From Lumbricus rubellus (lineage: Eukaryota; Annelida; Clitellata; Crassiclitellata; Lumbricidae): a stretch of 64,000 nucleotides of DNA. The translations under genes and the position numbers were made by a program. Below are positions 41,637 through 53,656 of the stretch, one piece after another. Below the pieces are notes generated by a model. It had not been told where the DNA came from and did no database searches. It saw only the letters and a list, made by a program, of their open reading frames with translations. The stretch covers positions 62,942,131 through 63,006,130 of the forward strand of contig OX243811.1 of the NCBI GenBank assembly GCA_945859605.1. Direction: 5' to 3'. Position 1 is the first letter of the stretch; each line of letters begins with the position of its first letter.

Positions 41637-43339
41637 CATGCAAATGATCAGGCTTCGGTGTTCAGCTGGACTGGTATGTTAACAATTCGCTATTATACCA
41701 AACCGATTTTAATATAAAATATAGTCGACCTACTAAGTGGGCCATTGGTTCTTTTTTGCCCTTTGTGTCCAAGAAGCATGTTTTCACATATTTTCACACT
41801 GCGTCATGCCACGCTTCAGTGGAAAAAGATAAATAAACTAAATTGAATTAATTCTATTTTTTTTTATTCATCAGCGCCTTCTATTACTGATAGAAATATC
41901 AACATGAAACAGTAATAGAAGGATTTCATATTCTTGGTCATAATGTCATCTACATTTTAAAGTCGTCTGTCATTTATTCGTTGATTCTCGATTGCAAAAA
42001 CACTTGATTCACGACATCTTAGTCACGACACTAGGCATGGGACTATCTTCGGAAAAAACAGAAACTTCACCGGCATAGGCGCATTTGAACTAATCCCAGG
42101 AGTTAGTCGCTAAGAAAACAACCCAATGACTGAACGAGTTAAGGATTGACTTAACAACTTAGTCGACAGCAGTGCAGCCCGTAGGCCTACTGACAGACTG
42201 ACGACTGTGAGGTGCTAATGTGAATTTATGAAAGGAAGTGACATGCATACACGAGTGTCTATAGAAAAGGAATTCGACACACGACTGAATCCGAAGCTAC
42301 AATACTGCAGTGCTCGTTCAGCATGCAATACTTCTCGCATTGATCAATCTAATGGATCTCAAACCTTTTCAGTGCAAGACCTCATGATACTAGAGTCATT
42401 CAGTGAAAGCCATTTTGCCTTAATCTATTTCTTCCCGTTGGTTCTTTATCTAAATGACAAGCAATGCTACTTGCACTCGACCACATTGTTGCGACTATTC
42501 CTACAACACATTTTGACTTTTAAAAAGTGGTATAGCCTAGGCCTAAGTTAGCAGTGAGCATATTAGTCATCTCCGGCGTGCTCTCAAGGTCATCTATGCA
42601 GCGATCTCCTTGGACTACTGCAGCACTACTAGTACCATCACATTCCAGAAAATCGGTTGAGCGCATTCAGGCACGATTCGGCATTTTTCGCAGGCATCAC
42701 CAGATCTAGCTGAGCACACAATGGTAGCATTGACTCTACATAGGGCCATAAAAAAGATGACGCTCAGTTGACCCCGTGATGACTCACTGCCCTAGATATA
42801 CTCCTTCTACGTATAGGCCTGATATCATGATATGCCGAATTGTTGGGAATATTTATGAAAGGCTGAATTGTGCGTTGGCTAAACATAGGAGGATCTGTCT
42901 CACACTTGATGTGTTCACTGTTCACTGTTGCGTAGATTACGACGCAAGACAAACTGACGCCAATCACGCTTTGCAGTTGTCATGTAGGCTACTGTGGGTC
43001 CCTTGGGCGTCGAATCAAAGTGTGGGCCAGGGGAACATGACCACCAAGTGCTTATAATCATTGGGACACAATTGGCTTTTATACCAAACAGCATTTCCTT
43101 TTATTAGAATTCTTAATTGGCTCATTTATCTCTTTCACATCCATTCTATTTTTGACTCATAAGTAAGTAAGTAAGTAAGTGATTTGAATATAAAAAACTT
43201 AACATCTGTAGAAATAGTCCTGTTAGATCAGCCCCGTATCAATTTGTTTGTACTGCAATTCTTCAGCAATATCTTATCTTGAAGATTTAACCAATGAACT
43301 AATAGTTTTTGCACAAACAATCCAACACAATCCTATACA
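41637..43339. other. Nothing firm
   Basis: Near 42596-42660 a weak plus-strand echo of a non-LTR RT (SLDYCSTTS) suggests another old retroelement scrap. (AAGT)n at 43160-43179. Confidence 0.35.
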
Positions 43340-43555
43340 ATGGCGGCGCCAGATATAGCCTACAGTTTCAGCATGTCGCGTCTGGGTCATGGGAGGTATT
43401 CAGCAGGTCGAAGAAATTTTGACGAAGATATTAGAAATTCCAAGGAATTCCAGGTCATAAGACAGGCTATGAGTAAAAAAGGCCGAATGACCCCTACATC
43501 ATACATGTATGCTGGCGCCGCCAGTGGTTCCAAGACCGCAGCTTGCAGGATTTGA
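43340..43555 (+). CDS. Possible small protein, 71 aa
   Basis: Starts ATGGCGGCG in a favourable context and reads MAAPDIAYSFSMSRLGHGRY, then a basic, charged middle (RRNFDEDIRNSKEFQVIRQ) and a Ser/Gly/Ala-rich end before TGA. Composition is more protein-like than neighbouring frames and it is not low-complexity. It may be one exon of a longer gene. I do not recognise the family and no promoter or polyA signal was identified. Confidence 0.35.
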   Translation: MAAPDIAYSFSMSRLGHGRYSAGRRNFDEDIRNSKEFQVIRQAMSKKGRMTPTSYMYAGAASGSKTAACRI

Positions 43556-44350
43556 TTTCGGGTTTTTTCTCTACCTTGAGCTAGACAAGCAACCGAATCA
43601 ACCCCCTCTCTTTCTCTTTCGCTCTCATAGTGAAACTGGACCTTAATTATAGTTTAAGCACCAATGACCTCTCAATGGCGTTTTCATAGCAACGCAATGC
43701 GTAGCTGAATGAGAACTTGAAAATGATGTAGGCCTAATTTTGATCATTCGCTCAGCCAAAAGTTTCACGAAGCTACGCAATAATATTGCGTTTTAACCAT
43801 AGATATAATAAACCTGGATACAGCAAGCAGTCAGATTTGTGATGCATACATCAAATCTATGCTGGTGACGTCATACGGGGCAGAAAGCAGCCGGCCTACA
43901 TGCTCTCAAACTGAGTCCATAGACCTTTACTTTTCATAATCGTATACTTTAGCATTCTAAAGCGCCACGTTAAAGTTGAACACAGAGCAACATATTATTC
44001 GAATCAGTAGAGCTGTCCACAGATATCAAGTGGAGTACCGTCCGATTGTCAGAGATAGGCCTAGGAGTCAGAGTGATTGTCCATCGTCTCTGGCCTAGCT
44101 GGCTCTACGACGGGGTGTGTGCTTCCGCGGTGTCCCTTCTGTGCTGATGGGATTGCCTACTCTGTACTCTATGCCTCCTAACCGATAGTAACCTGTTATC
44201 TGCAAACCTAAGAAACCGTGGTTAAGTCCTTCATAGGTTGCCTCTATTTCTGAAGCCTAATGTTTATTGCCTACCGCAGCCTACGGCCAAGACCTAATGA
44301 CCAGACAGACTAAAGCAGACAAAGAGTCAGTGTTGTAGAGTTTGTTTGTG
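43556..44350. other. No gene recognised
   Basis: Only short frames and simple sequence. Confidence 0.4.
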
Positions 44351-44520
44351 CACTTGTTATAGCGCCCCTTCAAACTCTCCCTACTCAGAGGCGCTCTCGA
44401 CTACAGAGCGGACACGCCAAAGCGCTGAGCAATTGTGAGTGAAGGACTTGCCCAAGGCCCTTACGTGGCGAGGTGGATTTGAACCTTCCGGCTCCAAGGC
44501 AACACCACCACTACCCCATT
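44351..44520 (-). repeat. tRNA-derived SINE, most complete copy
   Basis: On the minus strand: CCTTGGAGCCGGAAGGTTCA with B-box-like GGTTCAAATCC, then GGGCAAGTCCTTCACTC, then the 3' domain GCGCCTCTGAGTAGGGAGAG and GGGGCGCTATA. The 5' part matches 21929-22020. The 3' hairpin-like part recurs at 45690, 47345 and 50680. Confidence 0.7.
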
Positions 44521-45680
44521 AATGTGTTAATTAATTAACAGTGTGCACAAACTAATCACGTGGCTAGCTTTAAATGGCCGCAGACTTGATTGTTTAAAAA
44601 TATTTGCTTACTTTAACCATGCTTCTTCACTAGAGTGCAGTTTGACAGCTGGCTAAAAAATCACAAGCTTAACTTGCTTTTATTGTAGATGGGTCAGTGG
44701 GTGTATAGTAGGGGAACTGAGAACATGCAGAATTCAGAAGGATGATAATTCCAGAATCTGGGTGCAGTGGTGATGCAGTATGAGAATGGTAGAAAAATAA
44801 CTGGTCAAGGTCAAATATTGATTTATGTGGAGTTGGGGTGTGCAATGAAAATTATACAAATTCTCGTAATGAATTAATATTTGAATTATATCATCCATTG
44901 CGCTAGTGTTAATAGAGTAAATCTCTAATATAAATAAATTGCTCATAAATGAAAATTTAATTATGAGAACTTCTCATAAATAGGTTTATTAAAAGAAATG
45001 TACAAAGTACGAACAAAAACTTTAAAAGACACAGCTAAAAAACGATGATCACTTCTGTGAGCTGTCAATGTCACACTCATCACAAAGTGGAAGAAGTTAA
45101 AATACGGTAACTACATACTTTGGCACAAACACAGAGTACACTGTTATTATTACTCTCAAGCAACAATGGAGCAAAAAGTTGTTTACATCAGTTAGCATGT
45201 GAACAACGTCTATACAACCAGAAAAGAATCAAATGTATTTAAAGAGTCCCATTTAAGCACATTAAAAATCTTTCTGTATATTGTTAAAAACACATTCAAC
45301 TGCAGTATCTGGAAAGCTGGAATGCTACAGCATCTAAGGAATAAGAAGACAAAATATTCTAGCAATGTCAATATCACATGCTTGGAGGGACACCTGTTAT
45401 AAACGACATTATTAAAATACCGTGCTAACAGAAGCATGAAAACTTTCATGGCAACTATAACCAAATTTACACTTTTTACATGATAATAAAATACAATCCA
45501 AAATCAAATTACATATTTACAAACTATAATTATATTTTTTTTAAATTGATCTGACTTGAAATTTTTTAAAGATAATTTGTTCGTTGGTTATGACATGACT
45601 TAATGTTTACCTTAATAATTTACCAGTACCTATTTTCCATAAAGTGCATACACACATTAAAAAATATATCCAATTTATTA
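44521..45680. other. AT-rich, no gene recognised
   Basis: Short frames only. Confidence 0.4.
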
Positions 45681-45689
45681 TTCATTCCA

Positions 45690-45745
45690 TGAATTTATAA
45701 AGTGCCTCTTTAAGAAAGCTACTCAGAGGCGATCTCTCTGCTGGC
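45690..45745. repeat. SINE 3'-domain fragment
   Basis: TTTATAAAGTGCCTCTTTAAG then CTACTCAGAGGCGATCTC, matching the tail of the SINE at 44351. Confidence 0.5.
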
Positions 45746-45944
45746 CTGTTGATGTTAATGACACTTAGAAACTATGAGAACAGTTAGCAAAACATTGCAC
45801 AGTAAACTGGAAGAGTCACTGTTGGCAGGCACACACAGGTGGTGGAGCCAACCAACAGATTCAGTTGACAGCTGACATGGTTCGATGATCAGAGTATCTG
45901 GACCAAGTGGCGTCGAAATAGTAGAACGAAAACTGACAGCAATG

Positions 45945-46212
45945 TTACATGTTGACTTGAGGAAAATTTCGATTCAGTGGTGGCTTGCGAGGTTTCACTT
46001 TCTTTGGTGCCAAGTGATCAGGAAACGCAAAGACACTCGAAACAGCATCTGGTTTCAAATATCGCCTAGAGCAAAATCCAGAAGTTTTGCTTCTATCAAA
46101 CGCCTCCTCACAGAATGATCAGAACAGATAAGACTCCATGAAGATGGTTTGAAATTCTTTCGTTTTAGTTGCCGCAATCCATTTTTCGCACAGACCAGGA
46201 TTCTTTGGAAAA
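45945..46212 (-). pseudogene. THAP zinc-finger domain exon, frameshifted
   Basis: After acceptor TTGTTAG the minus strand reads FPKNPGLCEKWIAAT, then in a second frame FKPSSWSLICSDH, then back in the first frame CEEAFDRSK and LKPDAVSSVFAFP. This is the order of a THAP domain: LC.KW, the C-x2-H zinc pair in ICSDH, and the AVPTVF-like box. Two frameshifts separate the pieces and TAA follows at 45947-45945. The first zinc Cys pair would be on an upstream exon. THAP domains bind DNA and occur in P-element-like transposases and host factors. Broken copy or sequencing errors. Confidence 0.75.
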
Positions 46213-46915
46213 CTAACAACAACAACAACACAAATAAATAAAACACAGTAAAATAGCATGTATTCCATGGTACATTATAATAATTTTGTTAATGTAATCA
46301 CAAACTTCTAAAAAAATCCACAAAAAAACCAAGCACATGGTTTATGCAATAACAATGATAAGCTTACCCATCACATTTTTGCAATAAAGTACACAATGCT
46401 AACTAAAACAGCAACATAGTCAGCAATTGTATAAGTTTACAAGACAACTAAATCCATTATTAGCATTATTATTATTATTATTATTGGTAGTTGTCTTGAA
46501 GAGTAATAAAGAAGATGATTTGCGAATAAATTCCTGAAGGTTGTTCCCTTCCGTTGGACTGGTTAGTGCAAATACACGATTTCAAATATCTTAACTGAAC
46601 GTGTGAGAAGAAAGTCATCTTGAGATGAAGATCGTAGTCCTCGTCTGGATTGTCGAGATAAGCACATGTGGTGTTACAAGTGAGAAAACGTAAGGAAATG
46701 AATTAGTGAGGGCAGGATACATCAAGAACAGATTTAGAAAGCAATCCATGCCTTATTCATTTGACCAATGCTAAAGCCCATGCAATGGCAAATAATTTAG
46801 ACCGCTAAAAGATAGATTAGCGGATTTTTAAATCTAAAGTTTAGGTAAGCGAAAAATAGCTAGAGGGACATTATTCCACAGTAAGTAACCAACATATGGG
46901 TCGACGTTAAGGGCA

Positions 46916-47254
46916 GCTCGGTAGCAAGTAAAATTATGACCGCCGCAGATAGGTGCAGAATAGAGCGGCCTGACATACGGCGATCGCGAGATCTCGTGGT
47001 TTTACCGTGTGATATCTCGTAGCTGGCGGCCAATGTGTTAAAGTCAATCGATTTTGTTGCGCTCTTTAGCTTATTTAAGCGTATTAATATTTCTGAAAAT
47101 ACACCTTTTCATGGTATTTTTACTTACTTTCGCGAAAACATTGGTCTATAGATCGCCGTAGGTTACGGAAATATTGGGCTATCGATCGCCGTATGTCAGG
47201 CCGCTCTATTCTGCACCTATCTGCGGCGGCCATAATGTTTACTTGCTACCGAGC
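46916..47254. mobile_element. MITE with about 70-bp terminal inverted repeats
   Basis: Left end GCTCGGTAGCAAGTAAAATTATG and right end are near-perfect reverse complements for about 72 bp, including GCAGATAGGTGCAGAATAGA and GCGGCCTGACATACGGCGAT. 339 bp in all, no coding frame. Flanking duplication not clear, so superfamily unassigned. Confidence 0.85.
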
Positions 47255-48395
47255 CGTCATTTACCTTTACCAACTAGGCCTACTTGAAAATTATTATTTT
47301 TGGTTGTACTGGAGTCAGGAGCATCTATGAGTAGTTTCTTTTAAGAGGCGCTATATCAATACTTGAATTAATGAATCTCATATTTTTTTCGTTAAACTGG
47401 TCGGGTTTGAGCCAGCGTAGTACGCCTATATGCCCCGATATATTGAATCTTTACTAACCTGTGAAACGTGCGTGCTCCTCCAGTAACACGCCTTGTTGTG
47501 CACCCATAAGCAACACATGATTTAGGCATTTTCCATACAATTTTACATCCAGAAATCGGCACGGTTTAGATGTAAAAACGTTTTAAAACTTTCGCATCAA
47601 TAACACACGACAACCATGCTAAACGAAGCTTTCTTCCCCGTATGACGTCATTTGCATAGAGATGGTGTTGTCATCAGTTTAAATTTAGATTTAGCCTGGC
47701 GTGAACCATCCAGGTTTATTATATCTATGGTTTTAACAATGGTTGTATTTAAGAAGCCCAGCCGAACATACGTGTATGCCTACAGCTGAACGCTCTCCTC
47801 GTGTAAGCTCGGCTATAATTGCAACTTTTGCCGACAGAATCGTTTATCATGTTGCCCAAGAGACTTTCATCCTCGTTGTCAATGTTGACTTGCCTCTGAC
47901 AACTCTCATCTGTTGCCTCACAATAGTAAGCCTGTCAACCTATAGCAACAACAATAATTCTTCAGTGTGTAGCCTACTCTATAATTATCTATCTCTTTAG
48001 CTTTCTATATTAAATTTATTATGGCTCGCCACAGCAATGCAATGCATGCTTAGGTTTTTTAGCGTTCGTCGCAAAGTGATTGCAAGTTGGATTGACGAAA
48101 AGGATTCTAGCTAAATAAATACTTTGAATTTGTTCCAAAAGCAAAAGTAGAGTCCTGAATTTATGTGAAAGTGATACTTAGAATTTAAAAATGACCAAAA
48201 CGTGAAAAAGATACTTTTGCTTGCGTTGTGTTTTTCGATCGTTAAAAACAGCGTGTGAACTCACTAAAAGTATGACAACTTAAGTTTTTGTTCTTCTTGA
48301 AATATTTTTTTATTTGGCTACTACACGTAAATATGAATTGCCTTTAGACGTGTAACATTTTCTTCTAAAGTTTTTTTGCCACGATATTGGCAAAC
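47255..48395. other. Nothing firm
   Basis: SINE-tail-like AAGAGGCGCTATATC at 47343. No gene recognised. Confidence 0.4.
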
Positions 48396-48399
48396 AAGC

Positions 48400-48433
48400 C
48401 ACAGGGCGGCACTTTATTTTTTGCCCACCCTGT
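48400..48433 (-). repeat. Solitary mariner-type terminus
   Basis: GGCGGCACTTTATTTTTTGC followed by CCACCCTG and TATA looks like a right end of the CAGGGTGGGC family; no matching left end was found upstream. Confidence 0.45.
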
Positions 48434-49185
48434 ATATTACAATTTACAAATTCTTCCGTCGTCCTGCTATGACTTACCTTTGACTGATATTATATTTTTA
48501 ATCGGAATAAAAAAAAGTTGCAAATTTTACAGTGTTTTTTTCTAACCGTGAGGTCTATTAAAGAAAACTGATGGCATCCTCAATAGACCTATAATATAAT
48601 TAATAATGATTATGTTCATAAGAGTAATTAATAGATCGAGACATTGAAATATATCGAGCGCCATCTATCGATTGCGACGACAGTTAATATCGCAACATCA
48701 GTCAGTTGAAGGTCAATGGAAATTGTGTCTCTCTCTTGCGAGAGCATACACTAAAGACATTGAGGGTCAGAATAAGAAGCTGTTGTACGTAATTTTTAAC
48801 TTTTAGTTGTACGAGTAGTTACTTTGTGTATTATTCCCCAGATGGTACGAGTAGAAACAGTTTGGAGCAGAATTATGGCTGGATATTGTCTCTGCCTCTG
48901 TCTCTATCTCTGCCTCTGTCTCTGCCTTTGTCTCTGTCTTTACCTTTGTCTGGCTAAAATTCGTGTTGAGGTAACTTGAGCAAATCGGTCTCAATGACTA
49001 ATTCCACTTGGATTCGCATCAGATTATAAGAAGAACGGGAGTAGAACGAGAAGTTGATGAAGAAAAATAGCATGGACAAGAACAACACTAACATGTCAAC
49101 ACTAACAGCAGGAACAACAGCAAGAAGCAGAACTTTTTAGTGTGCAGTTCGACTCAAAATGGGCAGTTCTAAACGAATTTATGCA
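48434..49185. other. No gene recognised
   Basis: CTGTCTCTGCCT-rich patch at 48887-48955; otherwise unremarkable. Confidence 0.4.
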
Positions 49186-49385
49186 NNNNNNNNNNNNNNN
49201 NNNNNNNNNNNNNNNNNNNNNNNNNNNNNNNNNNNNNNNNNNNNNNNNNNNNNNNNNNNNNNNNNNNNNNNNNNNNNNNNNNNNNNNNNNNNNNNNNNNN
49301 NNNNNNNNNNNNNNNNNNNNNNNNNNNNNNNNNNNNNNNNNNNNNNNNNNNNNNNNNNNNNNNNNNNNNNNNNNNNNNNNNNNNN
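49186..49385. other. Assembly gap, 200 N
   Basis: Exactly 200 ambiguous bases, probably a placeholder; order and distance across it are not guaranteed. Confidence 0.99.
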
Positions 49386-50660
49386 TCGGCTATTACAATA
49401 ATTAATTAACATAAACGTCTCTGCACATTATAAGGGCATGCGGTCAACCTGTTTCTCGTTCCCGATTAGCGTGATTACTACAAAAAATGTATGGCCAATG
49501 TACTCAATGCATTATATTGAATTGTGTGATATTGTAGTATCTTGTTTTCTTGAGCAGCTCGTTATTGTTCCAAGGTTGGTATAGTGTTTGCTCTAGCCAA
49601 GGCACACTCAATTTACATGCTGCGATCAATGCCTACAGATATCACTGGCAATTTAATTGACGCACAATAATTCGTGTCTTCGTTTGTGGTTTTCAAACTG
49701 ACACAACGCAGTTACTGTAGTCCTATGATTACATTCATGAACAAATGATCCCAATTTATTGCAAGAGTCGAATCTAACTGTCGGCAGCCATACAAGGTTC
49801 ACATCACGTCCTACTGCTCAATAATCATCAACGCCAACTGCCGAATCGAAGGTTGAGTAAACCTTATAGGTAGTTAGGGAGGGAAGAGGGAAGCGATTCC
49901 GCATTCGTGAGCTCTTCGTACCAGAGTCCTCCTCCCAGTTGCAAGCTTAGGCCTATTAGTTGTAATCGACGTCAACTCATAAAATTACGCTTACAACCAA
50001 ACTGGACATTTATTGTCTCTGTCTGTTGCCGAGCAGAGAGTAATTTATGATTCGCACGTGAAATTCTCCTACATTCACGCAAACGGGATTATTGCCTAAA
50101 GCGTAGTCGCTTATATCTCAGCCGTTTCTTCCGCGGGTCTATCTGACTTGGGACCCGTCACTGTCGGAGCGTCGGCAAGATCAAAGGTACTTCATTGACG
50201 CGATCCCAATGGGCAAAGTCGGGTGATCAAAGCGGGGCATGATTGGCATCTGTCAGACCCCCCGGCCGCAACAGGCGGTTGGGGTTATCTGTGCTGTGTT
50301 GTAGCCGGCGGACGATTGAATGCGATTGAATACGATTGAATAGGACGATGTGAATGGATTGAATGGACGACTGTCAACGACTGAAAACATGTTGACACGA
50401 CATTTGTCAGAGACGGTCGCCACCGCAACTCATGTCTTAATAGCCATCGAATGCTTTACGCCCGTCTCTCTCTCTCTCTCTCTTTCCTCTCCCATCTTCC
50501 GATATTCCGACTCGCTTTCATCCTAAGCCCTAAGCCATCGCCTCGCCTCGCTCCCGGCAATAGGGCTCGGACAACTGAGCTTTAGCTTCCGAAGATGGGC
50601 GCTCGCTCAAAGGGTGATAGGGGTAGGAGGGTACTTCTCCTTTCATGGAAAATTCGTTCA
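49386..50660. other. No gene recognised
   Basis: Upstream exons of the caspase-fold gene may lie here but none could be drawn. (CT)n at 50466-50482. Confidence 0.35.
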
Positions 50661-50664
50661 ATCA

Positions 50665-50715
50665 ATCGATCAGAATTTATATAGCGCCTCTTCGAGATCC
50701 GTACTCAGAGACGCC
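50665..50715. repeat. SINE 3'-domain fragment
   Basis: AATTTATATAGCGCCTCTTC then CGTACTCAGAGACGC, the same tail as at 44351 and 45690. Confidence 0.55.
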
Positions 50716-50982
50716 CCCGGATAAAAACATTGCACCTTTTTAACTACTAATTTTTGGTTTTGAACTAATTTTTTCACTAAAGTACCCCGGTAGTGATAAT
50801 ATTAATTATGGACAAAGTGAAAATGAGAGAAAATGAGAAATTTGTATTTAGAAACGTCTATGAAAAATACCCGTGATCTTAATTCCTGCTTTGCATTTTT
50901 CAAGCTCTAGCTAAAATATTTGACCGTGACCACTGTGTTTTAATTTTGCCCTTCCTGCAAAAATCGCCCTATAGGCCTTTAC

Positions 50983-51075
50983 TAAGGCCCATAGCAAAGG
51001 CCCATAGTAAAGGCCCATAGTAAAGGCCCATAGTAAAGGCCCATAGTAAAGGCCCATAGTAGAGGCCCATAGTAA
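50983..51075. repeat. 13-bp minisatellite TAAAGGCCCATAG
   Basis: Seven near-identical head-to-tail units. Confidence 0.93.
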
Positions 51076-51180
51076 AGGCTCCTTCTCATATCCCAACTCC
51101 ACTTAGTTTAACCCTCAGTTGTATTTCTACAATTCTCATAATGTTACCGATTGTCTGTTGCCCTTTGTTGTTTTGATCAG

Positions 51181-53656
51181 ATGGAGTTGATGAATTGGCT
51201 GACTCCTCTGCCTCCTCATCATCTTCTTACTCATCTTCCTCCTCATCTTCCTCTGCCTCTGCCTCTTCGCTGGTTGATGCAGAGGTCCATCCATCCACTG
51301 AATCAAAGATGGCGATGCGATATCAGATCCAAAGACTCTGCTCCACCGCTCACTGTGTCGATTCACTCGTTCTCTACCTCAACAGTCCTTCAACGAACGA
51401 TGGAACCACTCTCCTCTGGGATCTCGACCACGATGGAATGGTATTTATTATATTATATAGAGGGCGCACCTCAACGATTACAAAATTTTATTCGCGATTA
51501 TTCTTGCGATTAAAAATATTGATTGCGATTAATCTTGCGATTAAAAGATTTAAAGCATTTCTCGCAATTAACCGTGCGATTAATCGCATAGTGAGAAAAT
51601 AGCAATGCATCTTTACAAGCCCTCATCGTTTACTGCATTAATAATAGCCTAATAATAGATGCATCAGTGGTGTCACTGTGGTGATATGGAAGTTCTAAGA
51701 GGAATTGCTCTGATCATTGGTGGTAGCCTACATGTAGTTACAGTAGTTTCAGTTTAACGTCACTGTGTGATAACAAGGATCATTAGCGACGCCCTCCTTC
51801 TTTATCCAGGCTTGGGACTGGCACTTGCAGAGTATACAACCGTCTTCAATGTTTGTCTTCTCATGTATAAATATTACAGGCGAGTGAAAGCGAGCGCTAT
51901 TCATTGGACGAGTTGATGTCTGACGTCGTCGACTGCCATGCACGTCATCTACACGTCATCGTCGACCAAAGCTACTCCGGAAACATCCTGCGCGCCTTCA
52001 AGCGCTACCGACGCCACCCAAACGTCATCGTCTACGTCAGCAGCAAAGACACTGAATATTCATTCGGTGATGAATTCACTCGAGTCTGGACTCAGATCAA
52101 CCACACGACCGTCTGCACAAAAGCCGTCTTCAAGGTTTCTAGATAACACGTATATTCATAGGCGTACGAGGCGGGGGTGCAGATGGGCAAATCCCCCAAC
52201 CTTCGGGCAAGTGTGGTTTTTCGGGCAAAGACAACCCCAAACGACTAAAAAAGGTCATCAACTTTTTTCGGATAATTTTTCGGACAGAAGTTCAATCTTT
52301 GCCCCCCCCCTGGTCAAAACTCCCGTACGCCTATGCGTAGGCTAAATTGATATACAATTATACATGCCATATTAGATAATACACATAGACACATACATTG
52401 TATTGTATTGTATAAATACATTTAGGCTAAGACGTTTCTCACAGTGCACACAAATCAGAGAAAAAAGTAGCTTTGAGACAGTGAAAAGATGTGCTCTGGG
52501 TAGGCCTATAGCAAGTTAATGATGAAGAACGTGTCAATGGAGAGAGCTGATTCCAAAGTGCAGGACGAATGAAAGTAAATGCTCGAGTGACGGTCAAAGC
52601 CGTAGATCTACGTAGCCTACATCCAAAACAAACAAGCAGACAATGCAATAAATACACCACAAAATTATACATTATGAAATTACAGGTATGTGCAATGTTT
52701 TTAGCACACATGTGTATGCATATATAGCCTATATATACTGTACATATATTTATATAATTATATAGAATTTTACATACTCAAAATCCAAACATTCTAACGA
52801 AACGTTATCCATAGAGATCATGCAGAATGAAATCTATTCTTGCAGATGCTACTTAGTGCTCGAGTATTCCCCAGAGGCGCCACATACGCTATCGCCAATG
52901 ATCATATTGTCTATAATAATTATTATAGCACACTGTTTACGGATTCAAGGTAAAATGACGGTAGGCAAGGCGGTCGAGTAGGTTAGGCCTCAACCTTCAC
53001 CTCTTAGATTTAGGTTATATGTCTTCTCTCATTCATTGAAGGAGATACAGAGATTAGTTAATGGAAGAAATTCAATCCAATGAGGTTTAAAAACAATCAC
53101 TACCACTAATAGGATGACACTTAACATCATAATCACAATTACAGTGTAAATCACGATTAAAATCCAAATCATAATTAAAATCCAAATCATAATTAAAATC
53201 AAAATCAGGATTAAAATCATAATCCCAATTAAAATCCAAATCACAATTACAATGTAAATCGCAATTAAAATCAAAACCACAACTAGGCTACAGTTTAAAG
53301 TTTGTAAACAATGATATATTCCGTCCATGGCTAATTCCATTTTTATTTCTCGTTAATGTTGACAGAAAGCGAAGAAGCGTTTGCGCCATTCCTCTCCTCA
53401 GATCTACATCGGAGACCAATCTTCAAACGTCAACCTGTACGGAGCACCCTGCGACGTCAGACCCCCTCTCACGCAGGGTGAACTGCGCCAGAATTACCTC
53501 GGATGTCAGAACCTCCCATGGACGATGAAACTTCTGAAGCCGACATCACAGATGACGGATACGACCCGACTGTCACAAACACACTCCCCCATCATTCCAA
53601 ACCAACGTATGACGTCATCGAACCACAGAAGACAACGCACATCGCGTCTTTCGTAG
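51181..53656 (+). CDS. Caspase/legumain-fold protein with Ser in place of the catalytic Cys (partial, 3 exons)
   Basis: Exons 51181-51440, 51880-52134 and 53366-53656 join in phase with AG/GT borders. Exon 1: Ser-rich acidic linker (DSSASSSSSYSS), then LVLYLNSPSTNDGTTLLWDL and DHDGM. Exon 2: HLHVIVDQSYSGNILRAFKR and NVIVYVSSKDTEYSFGDEFT. The strand-loop VIVDQSYSG has the form of the D-x-C-x-S-G loop of clan CD proteases (caspase, metacaspase, legumain), with Ser at the Cys site; DHDG would sit where the catalytic His-Gly is expected. Exon 3: KAKKRLRHSSPQIYIGDQSS to GCQNLPW, then a Ser/Arg-rich tail. If the fold is right this is probably a non-catalytic homologue. Upstream exons are missing. 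An overlapping frame of exon 3 (53503-53697) is acidic and could be the true tail if a base is missing. Confidence 0.6.
51480..51595. repeat. TGCGATTAAT-type repeat in intron 1
   Basis: Six or seven copies of GCGATTAAA/T in both orientations. Confidence 0.6.
51780..51840 (+). repeat. Dispersed repeat TTTATCCAGGCTTGGGACTG, copy 1
   Basis: GCGACGCCCTCCTTCTTTATC then GGCTTGGGACTGGCACTTGC. Further copies at about 59850, 59960 and 60617 inside the polymerase-bearing element. Confidence 0.65.
52157..52335. mobile_element. hAT-type MITE, copy 3 (variant ends)
   Basis: 179 bp, termini CATAGGCGTACGAG and CCCGTACGCCTATG, with internal GACTAAAAAAGGTCATCAAC as in the other copies. Flanks CGTATATT and CGTAGGCT agree only partly, so the duplication is decayed or the edges are off. 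Intron 2 of the caspase-fold gene. Confidence 0.7.
52389..52640 (-). pseudogene. 3' end of an L2/CR1-type non-LTR retrotransposon
   Basis: Minus strand reads LRRSTALTVTRAFTFIRPAL, then WNQLSP and FHCLKATFFSDL, the familiar closing motif (RAF...P.LWN.LP...F...LK..LF) of these polymerases, then a stop and an ATACA tail (plus-strand TTGTATTGTAT at 52398). Confidence 0.72.
53135..53285. repeat. 18-bp repeat ATTAAAATCCAAATCATA
   Basis: About eight imperfect units shortly before exon 3 of the caspase-fold gene. Confidence 0.85.

Noticed and set aside
47743..48000. 85-codon plus-strand frame
   Set aside because: No family resemblance, and composition is like the surrounding AT-rich sequence.
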